Below, one piece after another: positions 25,839-37,955 of a stretch of 64,000 bases of DNA. Position 1 is the stretch's first letter; each line of letters opens with the position of its first letter. The translations under genes and the position numbers were made by a program. This DNA is from Phytoseiulus persimilis (taxonomy: Eukaryota; Arthropoda; Arachnida; Mesostigmata; Phytoseiidae), in the NCBI GenBank assembly GCA_037576195.1, contig CM075102.1, positions 27,896,745-27,960,744 of the forward strand. Direction: 5' to 3'. Below the pieces are notes generated by a model, which made no database searches, was not told the DNA's origin, and was given only the letters and a program-made list of their open reading frames with translations.

Positions 25839-28800
25839 TCCCTCACTGGTTATCACTTCGCCTTCTTCTCCCTCCCCGTTTTTGCCAGGTCTGATCTCGA
25901 ACAATGACCCACTCCGACATGGAGGACACTTTCGGTGTCTTGTCGCACTCGAACGAGAATCGCTCAGGGCTCAATCAAGCTGCGGAGGCCAACATGCCCT
26001 GCCGACAGTTTCTGATAGTTGTCCATCATGTTGTTATTGTCGTCATGTGACAGCTATCGAGCTTTCCCTCCAAAATTTTACAGCCAGTATCCCGAACAGG
26101 GTCCCTGAGGCTGGTAACTTTGAAGTCCTGTTGACATTCACGATTGGCGGCTGACAATGCGCGGATGTCTGTAACGACTCGCATGAGATAAAGCTCATTG
26201 TCCGGTTTGCATCGTGTTTGATGCGCGGATTTTTCTGCTCGCTCTCGCGCCGCTCCCGAGGGTCGGAGCGATGACTACCGCGTTCAGAATGTGACATCTG
26301 AAGGAAGGGTCAACGCATCTGACTAACATCGGAATCTCGAACTGCGCGATGTTTTCTCCTGATGTCTATCTGTCAATTTCGGTGCCACAACCAGTTCAGC
26401 CTTCATTGGGCGACCTTGCGGGGTGAGCGAACCATTGTGTCGGAGCGAGTGACTCTCTGCTGGCGACAATTACGTCGGACGTAGTAATTACGGACCTGTG
26501 ATGAATACACCCTTCTTAATGGCAAACGTTGGATGCTTCCATCACGGTTTGAGCATCACAGAACCGCTGTGGAAAGACCGTACCGGCCAGAAAGCACCGT
26601 ACCGTTAGGGAGAGTCAACAAAAAATATTTCCCGTAACGGTTTGAACTTCTGCAAGTCACGCGTCATTCCGGTATACAGCTCCAGCGATCCGGTCGGTCC
26701 ACCGACAACGCCGGGTTCATAGCCGCCTGATCTTCGTAATTCCGCCTTCAGTTTCCTGCAACCGTGTTGATAATGGAGTTAGCAATTTGATACATCATCG
26801 CAGCTTCATGATTCCGAGGTCAACTGTGGGGAAACTTCTGTACCGTGCATGCACGCTGATAACGAGGAAGGCGAGTGGTTCGTACAATGTGCATGTGATG
26901 CTGTACCTTTGGTACCCTTGCAGGCCACTGAGGGCGTTCGCCGTCCATACCCAGTGGGCGAAGGGGAGAGGGCAAGGAACCCTGGCCCTACCGCTAAGTA
27001 CGCTACTGCATGGCACGAGCGATTTGATTCTTCCCCACCGAATCTGGCAGCGATCCCCCCCTGACTCTGGTTCGACCATGGGTCATGTGCGAACTCGACT
27101 GGGTTTCGGATGGGGCGTAAGAGAACCGCATGTGGATCGATTCGTCTGAGCTCCGGCGGCCTACGCCAGCGGTCGGTGACCACCGGATCTCGTTCAGGTC
27201 TTGGTGGGACAATACCAAGAGAGCGAAACTCTTCCGCAGATGGCATGAACACTAATCGCTTTGTCGCCAGCGAACGCGGCTTCCATGGGACCAACGAGGC
27301 GTCCGTGCGGTGGTCCGTCCGGCCGTCTGTCTGTGTCTCCAACGTCGAGCGGTCCTCTGGCCATTCAGAGCCAGTCTGCCAGATTGTCCACCCGCGCATC
27401 ACCCGGAACAGTCGCATTGTCTCGCGGAATTCCGCTTGTTGTTCCTGAATTGGCCACTCACATCATCAGTGTCTGATGGCACGCCAAGCGAAAGGGGCAC
27501 GTTTTCCGTCAAAGTTTTGATCGCCTGAAGGAAATGAACTTAAACTTCAGGCGAAACGCCGCTAGCGCTGCTGACCAAGTTCAAGTCACCCGATAGGAGA
27601 GAGAAAAGAAAGGCTTTCCAGTCATTGATGTAGTCTCACGGGAAATAGAAAATAATACCTTGTTGTCAATGATAGTGTCGACGCGGCTCTTGACACCTGC
27701 ATTCGACCGTTGACGGGTCTGAATTCAAAAATCGAATGGCGGTGTTCCCGATGCGGACTCCCCGTTTTTTTCCTCCACAGTCCGCGCGAAAAGCCGTATT
27801 TTCTTCCCTCCGTCGCGTTGTGGAGTTTCTCGCACAATCGAATTCTCGGATTTTCTCCGCGACGCTTCATCGATCCCGGCACGGTTTCCGCTGCGATAAA
27901 CGCTTCTGCGAACTGCCGACGTCAAACAGGTAGAAATCGCGATGCATTCCACGCCGAAGGATTGTCCAAGGGCGACCCCACCCGGATGAGAGAGATTTCG
28001 CCTGCACTGGGTCCGCCGTGCACTGAATTTTCAGGCATGACCATATAGATTCAGCCAATCGGTTGTTCCAACAAGCAGATTCTTGACCACCTGCCAGGTG
28101 TATCTAGGAGACGAATTTGGGGAAGTTCCCACAATCAGAGAGAGCCAGGGTTCTTCAAACTCCTGTCAGGCGATTTTTCACGTCGAATCGCGCCAGAAAC
28201 GACGCGATCGGACCTCCAATCCAGCGTTTCTCCGCTCGACGCCCCAGACGGATTCATCTCCGTTCAAATGGAGCTTTCAAACATTCAATCATGAAGTAAA
28301 GTTTCCGCAATGAAATAAAGAAGAACGGGCGGTGCTCACGGGCACTGAGCCATATTCATTTTTCGCCCGACGTGCTCCCGATTCAACGCCACGGACCACC
28401 GACACCGATTCCGAAGTTGTTTCGCCGCATCGTTGAAGTAGCTCAGATTTTCTGCCACAAGTTTGTAGCGTGGATACAACTTCTGTTGGCCTCAATGGCC
28501 GCCGACCATCGTGTTCGAAGTCGCCAACTTCCTCACGCTCGATTTAGCAACGTTTAGCCGAAGTGTGTTTCGCGTGCCGCTGCAAAAAAGATTGGCTTCT
28601 TCTTTTTACTTATCCGTTCCTCCTACATCTTCGAATGCGTCTTCTTGGCCTCGGCTTCCACCGCAGAGCTCACTTGCTCTTTCCGCTCTGTTTCCCCACT
28701 ACTTCAGCATATTCGGCTGACGAGTTTGACCGCCTAAGCTGTGCTGTGACTAGTTTTCCGGACGGCGGATTAGTTGTTCGGTTTGTTTGGTGACATTCAG

Positions 28801-31800
28801 TGTCACCTCTCTCGAGTGTCTTTTGGTTCGAAATCCATGGTTGCTCATCGGCCCCAACAAGCCGATGTCGCGCGACTCATACCAACCGTCCTTCTAATTG
28901 CTGTCGGAGGGACAAGATTGACTCCGCTGCGCGATTTGTGCGTTCTCCTCTCGAATCGCTCCGCGTTCCAGCTTTGCGTCGCATGGTTCTTGAGCTCTCA
29001 TGATTTTCTGTGATTGCCTCAGATGAAACGACCGTTCGAGCGTGGCGCGTACGATGTCTGTTCCGAGAAAGTATGAGAACGTACTTAGGAACTCTCGCGT
29101 CGAGAATACGTGATCGTAAGATCCTTGACTACGCTGCCGTTACCTCAATGAGGTCTCGGGATCAGGCGCGTGAGGGCCTTGAGTTTCTGAAAACAGTAAA
29201 AACTGCATAACAGGCGCTACTCATCAATATTGTCTGTTGCTTGAACGATCGAATAATCGGAGAGGTAATTGGCAGTGTTTCTCGATTATATAACGAGCAC
29301 GGTCAACTATAGATAATTCAGACAACTTTCTTGGCTCCTTCTTTTTTGTCGAACGAGGTTTGTCGGGACGAGACGGCGAACTTGATCCAGGAATTCGGAC
29401 GAGACGGGAAAACGGTGGAAACGGTAAGTGGAGAAATCGGACGAGAGAGTGAAAAAGGAGTCCAGCCGGCCCCGAATAGATTGAATTATCGAGGTGAATT
29501 TTTGGAAGTGCTCGACTGTGGAGAGACGAAGTGGCTCGACTTGAGAGACCTTTGTTCCGAATGAGTTATGCCAACAAACGTATTGATGTTTCTCATTGCC
29601 ATTCGCGGACTGGGACCGTAAAAGATGCGGGTCAGTCTCACTGCCCGGAGCTTCATTTTGATCGGTTCCTCATTAAGTCCTCAATGGCGAGTGGAAACTT
29701 GACCTCCGGATTTGAGTCCAAAACAGATCGCTCCCCGTCGCGGTCACAAGCGGAGGGTTTCGTGCTTTCTTCTTCCTTTTTTCAAAAACAAATTGTCGAC
29801 AGAGCTCTGAAACTTGAGTGTTTCCTCAGTTTCCGCGGCTGTCGTTACTTCTGCCGCCGTGGCGATGGGGTCAGCGCTAAGTACGAACAGGAGATTTTCA
29901 CGAGTCGATGACGAATCTGCGGTCGCGCTCAAAAGAGCGGGCAATCGGATGACTGAGTGTCCAAAACGCCGAGGTGCGAAAAACCTGAGTCAGAAACGGT
30001 TATATCGTATTCTCCCTCGGTGGCCAAAGATATCACGACTTCGTGACTGCGACAGTCGTATGCGTAACGTCTCTTGCGGTCAGAAGCTTTCGGTATAGAC
30101 TTCAGACTATTCATCATTAGCTTAGAGTAGAAGAACGAGACCTCCGTCGACACACTGAACACGCAATCGATCGACTGGCGCGGCGACGTCCGATCACGTG
30201 AAGTGGCACTGCGCTGAACCGGAGATCGCAGCAAGGTCAAAGCTACAGCGAGTATTCGAAGGATGTGGATTGTAGAAACCGGTGCTCGTAAGTTGAAGAA
30301 TACTCCGACGAACTTGAGCGCGTATCGTCGCGAAGGGCTTCGTGCGGAATTCACGCGGAACCGAATGCGCGCCGAACCATGGTGGAGCAATTTTGTGCGC
30401 GCGATTAGTTTTCAGCGTATTTGGTCAAAGTGCATCCCATGTGGACCCGCTTCGATATCGGTAGATCTCTGAAGATTCCAAACGTGAGACTCGTCTCGCT
30501 GTTATGTTCGACTAGAGAGATCAGACTGGCGGCTGAACGTGACGCAGCGATCGGATCCATGAATTAGTCAACGTAAATTAATTCAGCGATAAAGAACCCA
30601 AAAGAAGACAAACGATCCTAACGAACGACGAAAAAACTCAGGGACAGGCTGGGAACTGGCAAGTCGCATGAGTCGAGAAGCACTCGCACGATACGTATTA
30701 TGCTTGGCTCATTATCCACTCCCCATGCGGTGTCCCTCAAAACTTTTTAGTGAGCTTCCACCGAAATGCTTGTTCTCGCCAACTCCATCCAGTAGAGCTC
30801 CATCCGATAGGCTCCTTGTTTGAACTACAATCCCACTGGAAGCCGGAGACATGGTGCGTCAAAGCTCAGAACAATCCAGGATGGGGGTCCAGTTGACGCG
30901 ATCGGCGAAACTCGTCTTCATCACTTTGGCGAAAGAAGAGCCGTTGACACCTCGTTCATGACGCAATCGCTCCATCGAAATTGACAGAGGGGCGTGGGTC
31001 TGGACGCCGCGGAAGATTGACAAGATTCAGAAATCGCGCCCAAGTCGCGTTAGGTGCATAGACCCATTGGTCCGATAACGGAATGAGTGGCTAAATTGGT
31101 GGAAACGTCGGGGAACAGTGATCGATCAATCGGGGACATCTATACGGTAGCGACATTGACACCGAACGAGGCTGCCGCTGGCTTAGAAGTGAGGTGAATA
31201 AACTGAGGATGAACCGCGCACGCCTACACAAGTAAGCGAGCGGACGCTCGGTGGGCCAGCTGGCGGGATGGGCGAATAGCGATAAAGCTCGGCGCGGTTC
31301 GGTGCAGCTTCCAGACTGTTGGTTCGGAACTCGCCGGAGGATTCAAACTCATTGTCCAAGTGCGTTGACATCCATTCGACCGCTGACTGCGGCGGTACTG
31401 GTCGCTCGAATAGATGCCGAAGGGTAAGGTAGGCGCTCCGTGCGTTCGTCAATCATCATCGAGCGCATCGCTCCCAGACCATCCGCTGAGCGAGCCGTTC
31501 GTCGAACGGTGGTCGATGAGCGCACGCCCGAAAATGAGTGGATTTCCGCCGTACCAATCGTCTACATGACGGCAAGCCACCAACTACGGCTCGAATTATT
31601 CTCTCGTCGGGATCTCGCGGCTTTCCCGCTGCGTTGCCAGGAATCTGCATTGATGTCCATTTTCTGCTCACGTTACCCAAGCGGCGGCAGAGTCACGAGC
31701 CCTCTTGTCCTTTGAGGCAGCGTCGAAGCCGAAAGCCAGACCTGTTATCTCGTCAATCAAATCTCACTGAACAAAACTTGCGAGCGAGCGAGTCACTCAG

Positions 31801-33450
31801 GCGGTCATCTCCCCGACCAGTCATTTTAGAATGCCTGCCCGACACTCGCGCACTCACCTCTACCCGACCAATGTATAATTACCTCCATTCGCCGATCAGA
31901 TTCTTCCTCCCACTTCGTCCACACTTTCTCTTCCTCTCCCAAGAGTTGTGAGGTTCCGCGAAGTCGTGGGATTAAGCACTGTCAATTCGACTAGCTTTGC
32001 AAGTGGCGTCAGCGGAATATTGGAACTCACCTGCAATCGAAAGGGAACTGATTTTGGCAGGTCTTGAGCTCCAGGGGCGCGAGATCGAAAACCCCACTCC
32101 AACCAATATCACGCTTAGAGTCGTTCTCGTACCGCTCAGCGGGAAAGCCACGATTCTTCTGGCTCCCTGGAAAATTAAAACATGACCGTATGATATGAGA
32201 CCTCTGAAGCGACGAAAGTGACCCACGATGGATTCGACCGCGGTTTCCCTCCGACGTGCGCTGGCGAAAACAGTTCACAGCAGGTTCGACATTCGTATTC
32301 TCAGAGCGGAACGCTGAGGGTTTCGCCGGCCTTCTGGCTGTGAGCTTCGAGTTCCTCCGATGATATCGCGGGCACGCATAGGTCAAGGAGTTGCCGCCGC
32401 CCGGACAAAGGGGTCGCGTTTTCCATGTCCGACACTCTGTTCTTCAGATTCCTCCACATTATATCTGTCTGTGTTGTTTTCTAGCGAGCGAGCGACCGCC
32501 GCGAAGGGTCTCAGGGATAGCCCAACGAATGGCCAAACGAACCGATGGACAGACGAGCTGATACGGTCGAGCCCATAGTTCTGCGACAGCCGCTGAACAG
32601 AGGAGACCCCTCACGCCGAGCGTAACTCGGCGGAGGAGGTTGTGTCTGCTCCGGGTACGGCTCTCGAAACCGTCTGTTCCCCGGATATCTTTGTACAGCT
32701 TCGTTTGTTTTTTTCTTCGTCTGCGTATCACTGCTCGCATCGTTCGCAGGAACACTGAGACGTCACCAACGACCACGCGTGCGGTCTCAAGCCTCGGCTT
32801 TCTCATGCGGAGCCTCGATATCGGAATGCTTTTCGTATGGTGCTCTGACATCCTATTGGCTAGACTTCGTACGACGACCGAACGGCGACCTTCGAGACCT
32901 TAACCTCGGTTCTCGGGTTTTTCATTTGTTCACCGCATTCGATCTCTGACACAGCAGGGGCATGTTCTCAAGGCGGAAGTTTCATTGCTTTCGAAACAAA
33001 GCAAGTTTCTCTGTCAATAAGCCAAGGAACTTGTTCTGTAATGTTCACAAAATACCCCCTACGGAGCTCTTTTATGGGCCCAAGGTTCATATTTTATTTC
33101 TACGCCGCAAACCGCCGTCACGTCCTCAAGTATCCGCCTCAAAGATCGGGGCAGATTTTGAAGATTCCTGTGAGCACGTGTCTCGTTCGGCTTTCCCTCT
33201 CAGCACTCCGAGCGGCGATTGGAGCAAACTGTTCCGAACGTTCCCCACGGGATCGCTCAGTCACTCTCTCTAGTTGAGGCATAAATAGACATCAGTGGAG
33301 AAATAGAATTACGCGAAACACGCGGAATGAATCACGAGCAGTCTGGAAATATCAGGCGTAAACGATGACCGTGTTTGATGAGCACTCGAGGCTAGCATGA
33401 ATTCAGGCGAAAGCGAATCTTCTCACGAGATCGGAGTCACCACTGACATC

Positions 33451-33503
33451 GCATCATTGTTGTTGTCTTTCTTGCCGGCACCACTGCTGCTGTTGATGTT
33501 GTC
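33451..33503. repeat. Imperfect GTT/CTG trinucleotide repeat
   Basis: GTT units followed by CTG and GTT units with interruptions. Confidence 0.55.
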
Positions 33504-33858
33504 AGAAGAATGGCCCATTTGGGCGGGCACCGAGACCCAAACGGACCTTCATCGGTAGGCTTCCGGAACATCATCGACGAAACGTACATAGGTGATGCGA
33601 TGAGAGAAATTTTCCTCCATCGTCTTCTTGTTCATCGTCTTCTTCCTACCCATGCTGTCCATGTTCTGGGTCGAGCGGGAAACCGTTATCGGAGAAGTTC
33701 GTCTCAGAAGCGGACGTTGTTTGCCTGTGGGTCCGTAAGAGCGTCAGTGTCGGCGCGTTGTGCGCTTCCGCGGACAATTTTCAATGAGTGACATTTATCA
33801 CAGGAGTTAAACTTCAAAAAGCAATATCTGGCGGTCTGGTCGGCGCGGCATCGACAAC

Positions 33859-33884
33859 GGGCGGGCGGCGGGCGGCGGCGGGCG
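33859..33884 (+). repeat. G-rich (GGGC)n tract with quadruplex potential
   Basis: At least four GGG runs separated by one to seven bases fit the G-quadruplex pattern. The tract lies 37 bases before the T10 run of the candidate acceptor at 33946, so on a plus-strand transcript it would lie in the intron end. Confidence 0.55.
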
Positions 33885-33949
33885 ACAGCCTGGCATTATG
33901 ACCAGCTGACCGTCTCGCTGTTTTTTTTTTCTGATTATCCCCGCAGTAG

Positions 33950-34159
33950 CTCCCGGCTAGTGAAGCTTTAGCCGCGGCTAATGTGATGAGTTTCAGCGAG
34001 AAAAAAAAGTACCCTGTGTTGGCCCTTACGCGGAAACCGAGCGCGGACCCGGCGGTCCACTTTTGCTTCAGGGCCTTGCCGGCTAACAGAGAACGGAGAA
34101 TGCAATTGAAGCTCCTCAGAAAAGCCGAAAATACCATTCGCAGCGAGCAAACTCATTGA
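33950..34159 (+). CDS. Candidate exon after a strong tandem acceptor, unknown protein
   Basis: A run of ten T (33921-33930) leads to CCCCGCAGTAG, a tandem NAGNAG acceptor. Only use of the second AG, in phase 0, keeps the following frame open: 69 codons to TGA at 34157, with the middle reading SFSEKKKYPVLALTRKPSAD. Use of the first AG gives an early stop in every phase. No known domain is visible and no donor or poly(A) signal closes the exon, so it is weak. Confidence 0.15.
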   Translation, partial: LPASEALAAANVMSFSEKKKYPVLALTRKPSADPAVHFCFRALPANRERRMQLKLLRKAENTIRSEQTH

Positions 34160-36220
34160 GTGAAAATAAGGAGGCCGCCGTTATAAGATTTATGTGAAGG
34201 AATCGATGGACATTCTCATTATAGGGCCTGTTGATAAATTTTCTATAACGACCTCATGGAAACGCTGCTTCATAAACGGACATACGAACGATGGGTCAGA
34301 TGGGCAAAGGAAACATTGCAACACTTTACAGAATCCGACCCGATGGGTCCGTCGGCACCACCGGCCTTCGCGTTATCACCCGACTATCAGGGGAGAGGAT
34401 CAGAAAGAGGCAAGCCAAACAGTTCGAGTCCTAGATCGCAGAGTTTGAGTTTGCAGCACGGAGCGAATTCACGTAGTCTGTTATCTTCGATCGTCATCGG
34501 AAGACAACATGCTACCGTGTTCCACTTTCGACTACGACTTTCCTGGTCATTATAGATCCTTTATGCTCGTTATTTTATCGTTCCCATCATGTATATGTCG
34601 CGAAGAGGCGAGACTCCGCAGTCCATGCGTTGAAGACGAGAGGCCACGTGACGCTTCAATGGAACGCGGAACTCTGCGTCTCCGAAAGTGATATTCAAAA
34701 TGATCCAGTACGATCCTCACACTCAATGAGAGATGATCATAATGAATTCGCGTCAATCCGATTCTGCTCATGGCGGGTGATCGAGTGCGCTAACGGAGCA
34801 GATTGGTGGTTGACTCATTCAACAGTCCCCGAGCTGTCAAATCGCACGTTCGGCGGTCCCGTTCGCGACAACGGCAACGCAGCCAACAAAATATCTCTCA
34901 CTATGACTACAACCTGGTCGATCAGAGTCAAAACACTTATTCTCACCGGTCGATGATCACCAGAACTGTGTCCGGCCGTCTTCGGCCAGGAACTGAACGC
35001 CGGGGAGAGGCACCGTGCGGAAAGTTTCGCTGAGAATTTCTGCTTATTCAGTGAGGAAATTCCTCGTGGCCAGCCACAATGGGTGCCTGATCGTTGCCAT
35101 CCCTTCAGAAGCGGTACCTTTATCGCAACGGCAGTGGAAGTTGGCGCTTATGGAAGTACCGCTGCTCGGTCGGATCGCTTGAGTTGAATCGAATCGGAAG
35201 CGATATCTTCGGCATTGATCAGTCCAACTCGCATGACAAATGCGGGCTGGACACCCAACCGTTTTGGTTTGGTCCGATCGATGCAGGTCGACCGTCGGCG
35301 ACCGGCTCGCGATCGATCCTCTGTCCGAAACAACAGGAGAGAAAATCATCTGTGGAACGAGAGAAAAGTAGAAAAAAAAACGCAACGATCTGTGATATCG
35401 TGGCTCCAGCTGCAACAACGGCCACAGATCGAGATTAATGATTCAGCGAACGGTGTCATCTTCAAGCAACAGACGGACAGATACTTCGGTTCGATTCTAT
35501 CGGACAAGGAATCCTCAAAGGCCAACTTGACAACCGGCGCAGCTTTCACGCCCGATTAGGAGCAGACGAGCCAGACGGGGCAACAACCGTTACTTCTTCT
35601 GCAAGCAGCTCCAAACGTCACTTGTTTCAGGTGTCTGCGTTGGAGATTCTCTCTTGAACCAAATTCCCCCCTCGTACTGTGGATCGGCATGTGCTAACAC
35701 AGGAGCCTGCTCCTCTGTCTGTGGCCGGGTAGCTCGGCACGAAGCGGTACTCCATTCATTGCTCGCGATCTGCTTTGTGATCACGCTCGATCTATCAGGT
35801 CGTATGATGAGTTCGCTGCAAAACAATGGTTCAAAACTCGCTACGAACTCCTGACACGACCTGATATATTCATTGAACCCATCAGCAAGACAGTGGCTCT
35901 TCCAGAAATCCCTTCTGTACTGTTCCACTTCTTCCTTGAGTTGACGTCGTTCGTATCGGTGGGGCACTGCTGACCGACCGACCGGCTGAACGGCGGTTTG
36001 AATCCTTGAATACTCAGATACTCCAGTTAACGATTCCATGTGGGCCGTCCGAGTTGCCATAGTTAATTGGTGCCGCGTCACAATGCTCTATCCGCGGATT
36101 GTCCCGTCTTATCTTCGTCTGAGCATTGTTGCTGTCCATGGCACATGAATGATAACTACTAAGTTATTCAGAAAAAGCAAAAGCCAGTATGGCAAGGAAA
36201 CAAAAGCCGACCGGCCTCTA

Positions 36221-36261
36221 TGACTGACGCTCCGAGGAAGAGCGTCTGACGCTCACAGTCA
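36221..36261. repeat. Short inverted repeat / hairpin
   Basis: GACGCTC and GAGCGTC form a 7-bp stem with a 7-base loop; TGACT and AGTCA form an outer stem with a 10-base bulge on the right arm that repeats the TGACGCTC motif. It may be chance. Confidence 0.4.
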
Positions 36262-37889
36262 GTTCGTCGGTGCCGTGGTGGTCAACTTAGACGGGCCAAT
36301 AGCCCCTCCGCTGATCTGGGGCGAGGTTCTGGGCTCCGATTGACCCGGAACCAATTCCATAAGTTTCCTCGTGGCCTAAATCGCGAATGGTCACTCGAGC
36401 CATCATTGTCTTGTTCGCTCATGTCATCTAAATATTCAGAACCGGAGTTCCCGATTCTGGCTTTGTAGACCTTGGAGAACAACGCGCCGAGTTGTGAGAG
36501 TTGTCGACCCTAACCGGTTGACCGGACACGACACGGGGCTCCAACACCCTACCCTGTGGGGGTCTAAGACGGCACGGAGATGAAACAAAACAAGCAGCTC
36601 GCGGGTACCCATTGAGAAATATTGACCTGCAACATTGTGGAGGCGACGCTTCGGAATGCTTTTGCACTCTCTTTGATTCCTTCTATCTGGGATCCCCTGA
36701 ACCCCGAGTTGCCCCCCTGTATGAACTGATTTCGTCACACCGCTTTCCCGCATCATTGCGACTAAAACCGACCGTCGCCAACGTCTCTTCATTTGCTCGG
36801 TCGCCGTTGAGAAGGAGGTGGGAGAATTGAATCGACGTGGACAACTTTAACATAAGACCCTCAAAAGGTTTTCATGTATGGGATGGTTTCTTGACTTTTA
36901 TAATTTGAGTTCTGAAAGCGGGGGGGGAAATGGTTTTGTAGAGATATTCAAAAGTCGCGCTGGTTGATGCTTCACTATGAGAAGTGATATGAACGGCTCT
37001 ATCAAGCTCCTTGATGTCAGGTATCTCGGTCCAAGAGTGAAGAGCTCCAACCCAATCGCTTTCGATATCATTCAAGGAGGAATCGGACAGAAACGAATTT
37101 CTTCATCAACGAAGCGGATAATTGTGCACAATACCCACTCGATGAAATCCCGTTTCAATTGCCCCGTTTCGTTCGCTCAGATTTCCCTCAACCACTCATC
37201 CAATCAAAGCAACATCGAACCACAGACGCAAAACCCGAGTAGTTTATTACGCCTACGTTGTCTAGTGGCGTCCAAGTTTAAAATCCGCTCGACGCAATCC
37301 GTTTTACGCATTGCTCCATCATCTGGCATTCCACGTCGCTCGCAATTAGAGTGGGTGCAATTGTGCGTCCGTTAGCCACAGATTCTGTTTGAGCTTTTTC
37401 TCCACTTTTTCCTCTGTTTCCGATCGAGCGCCACACTGGATGAAATGGTACTTGAGAAAAGAGTGAGCATTGGCGACTTCGATTGTGCCACACAATTATT
37501 CGTGACTTCGATCCTTGGACATTTCTCAGCGTGAAGAAATACCATCCCTTCCATGGCGCAAGGATTTGTTCGACGGTCGTTGTTCACTTGGTTAGTTGAA
37601 TTGCGAGTCAGCTCGGTCAGGTGTGGACGTAAACACGAAACGAGCTAGCGCGATAGCTGGGGGACAAGCGTTGTATCGGTACGGAGTTGCCTTACGCTTC
37701 TGGATTATTGACCGCTCGCTTGTTGTTGTTATGTCCGGAGAGCTGTAATTGGCAAAGACACTTTTTGCGAAACGATTTCTCCTTTGTTTCCGTCAACGAT
37801 CGCAAACATTCAGGAGCCGCTATCCGCCATTGTTGGGAGCTGGATTGTTCTACCAACTTATCGATGCAGGCAACGGCTGACCGCAACGG

Positions 37890-37955
37890 CGGTGACGACG
37901 ACAACAATGATGAAGCTGCCGCGGAGGACGATGACGACAACGACGACGGCGGCGA
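37890..37955. repeat. GAC/GAT-rich trinucleotide tract
   Basis: Repeated GAC, GAT and AAC units. The plus frame through it (37687-38043) encodes a long Asp/Asn/Glu run, but I read that as a property of the repeat rather than as a gene. Confidence 0.65.

Noticed and set aside
26806-27417. 203-codon minus-strand open frame
   Set aside because: Arg/Pro/Ser-rich with no domain, helix pattern or splice signals. Frames this long are expected in mid-GC DNA with few TA dinucleotides.
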